Positions 6,712 through 7,063 of a stretch of DNA of 7,063 bases are shown in pieces. Positions within the stretch are counted from its first letter, which is position 1, and each line of letters opens with the position of its first letter. The stretch spans positions 1-7,063 of the forward strand of contig JAGHDS010000267.1 of NCBI GenBank assembly GCA_021159845.1, read 5' to 3'. The stretch comes from Anaerolineae bacterium (lineage in GTDB: Bacteria > Chloroflexota > Anaerolineae > DUEN01). The position numbers and the translations under genes were made by a program. The notes beneath the pieces are model-generated. The model was not told the origin of the DNA. It saw only the letters and a list, made by a program, of their open reading frames with translations, and did not search any database.

Positions 6712-6969
6712 TGTAGTGTCCACCCTGTTATCTTCTCCCCGAACACACCCGCACAAACCGGTGGGCGAGATAATGGGGAGCGCGCTGGGATCAGGCCCAG
6801 CCTATAGTAATGTGGCAGACATAGTATCCCCGACATCCCCTGGGGCATTCAAAAGATCCCGAACAATCGCCGGCATTGGTAGCTGTTCACCGTTCCCCCA
6901 CTAGATCTTATTGGCATCCAGTGAGCGATGTGGGTGAAGACACACTCAGCACAGGCGACTGGATCCAAG
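6712..6969. other. Gene-free stretch with several possible RNA folds
   Basis: Together with 6607-6679 this makes about 360 bases with no credible gene; the short frames on both strands lack an RBS and motifs. Foldable elements seen: a crossing pair of helices, TTATCT/AGATAA (6728-6733, 6768-6773) and CTCCCC/GGGGAG (6735-6740, 6775-6780); a small hairpin GCTGGG/CCCAGC (6784-6789, 6796-6801); and ATCCAGT/ACTGGAT (6916-6922, 6958-6964). A non-coding RNA is conceivable, but no known class is recognised and no clear promoter is seen. Confidence 0.35.
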
Positions 6970-7063
6970 TGCTTTGGCCGCGGATGGCCCTCATTCCCCA
7001 GCCCCCTTCTCCCGCGCCTGGGAGCAGGGGGCTGGGGAATGAGGGCCATCCGCGGCCAAAGCA
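6970..7063. repeat. Perfect 38-bp inverted repeat at the window edge
   Basis: Bases 6970-7007 are the exact reverse complement of 7026-7063. Inside, after one mismatch (T7008 opposite C7025), CTCCC (7009-7013) pairs with GGGAG (7020-7024) around the loop GCGCCT. Total pairing is 43 of 44 positions. The right arm ends on the last base of the window, so the outer limit is unknown. The core resembles GC-rich palindromic intergenic repeats of Chloroflexota-type genomes (recalled, not checked). Alternatives are a strong bidirectional terminator, a MITE-like element, or a fold-back artefact at a contig end. Confidence 0.95.

Noticed and set aside
6849..7049. Minus-strand frame crossing the terminal palindrome
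   Set aside because: Its first third is palindrome sequence and the rest has no recognisable feature.

Overview
This 7.06 kb window looks like a piece of a Chloroflexota (Anaerolineae-like) chromosome. The evidence is indirect: moderately high GC, a secreted protein with a long Pro/Thr linker followed by a C-terminal 'F-I-P-S-V' stretch (close to the 'LPLV'-type endings common in Anaerolineae secreted proteins), class A PBP sequence details, and a GC-rich intergenic palindrome. No rRNA or other marker gene fixes the taxonomy.

Layout, with all genes on the + strand: (1) the 3' part of a GNAT acetyltransferase running in from the left edge (1-413); (2) a complete bifunctional class A penicillin-binding protein (547-2874); (3) a secreted, apparently membrane-anchored surface protein with beta-sandwich 'NGGFE' domains, a Pro/Thr stalk and a C-terminal membrane helix (3136-4686), closed by a strong hairpin (4725-4756); (4) about 470 bases without a gene, holding a good sigma70-type promoter (4948-4976) and a roughly 177-base leader; (5) a secreted protein of uncertain family, possibly LppX/LolA-like (5160-6254); (6) a 72-residue two-helix membrane protein (6388-6606), followed by a hairpin (6680-6711); (7) about 360 bases without a credible gene, ending in a perfect 38-bp inverted repeat that reaches the last base of the window.

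The common theme is the cell envelope. The PBP builds peptidoglycan, two proteins are exported by signal peptides, and one small protein is integral to the membrane. The genes appear to be separate transcription units rather than one operon, except that 5160-6254 and 6388-6606 could share the 4948 promoter. I see no phage, CRISPR, toxin-antitoxin, transposase or biosynthetic system. The most interesting signals are a split and apparently permuted domain in the surface protein, its unusual C-terminal anchor, and the terminal palindrome.
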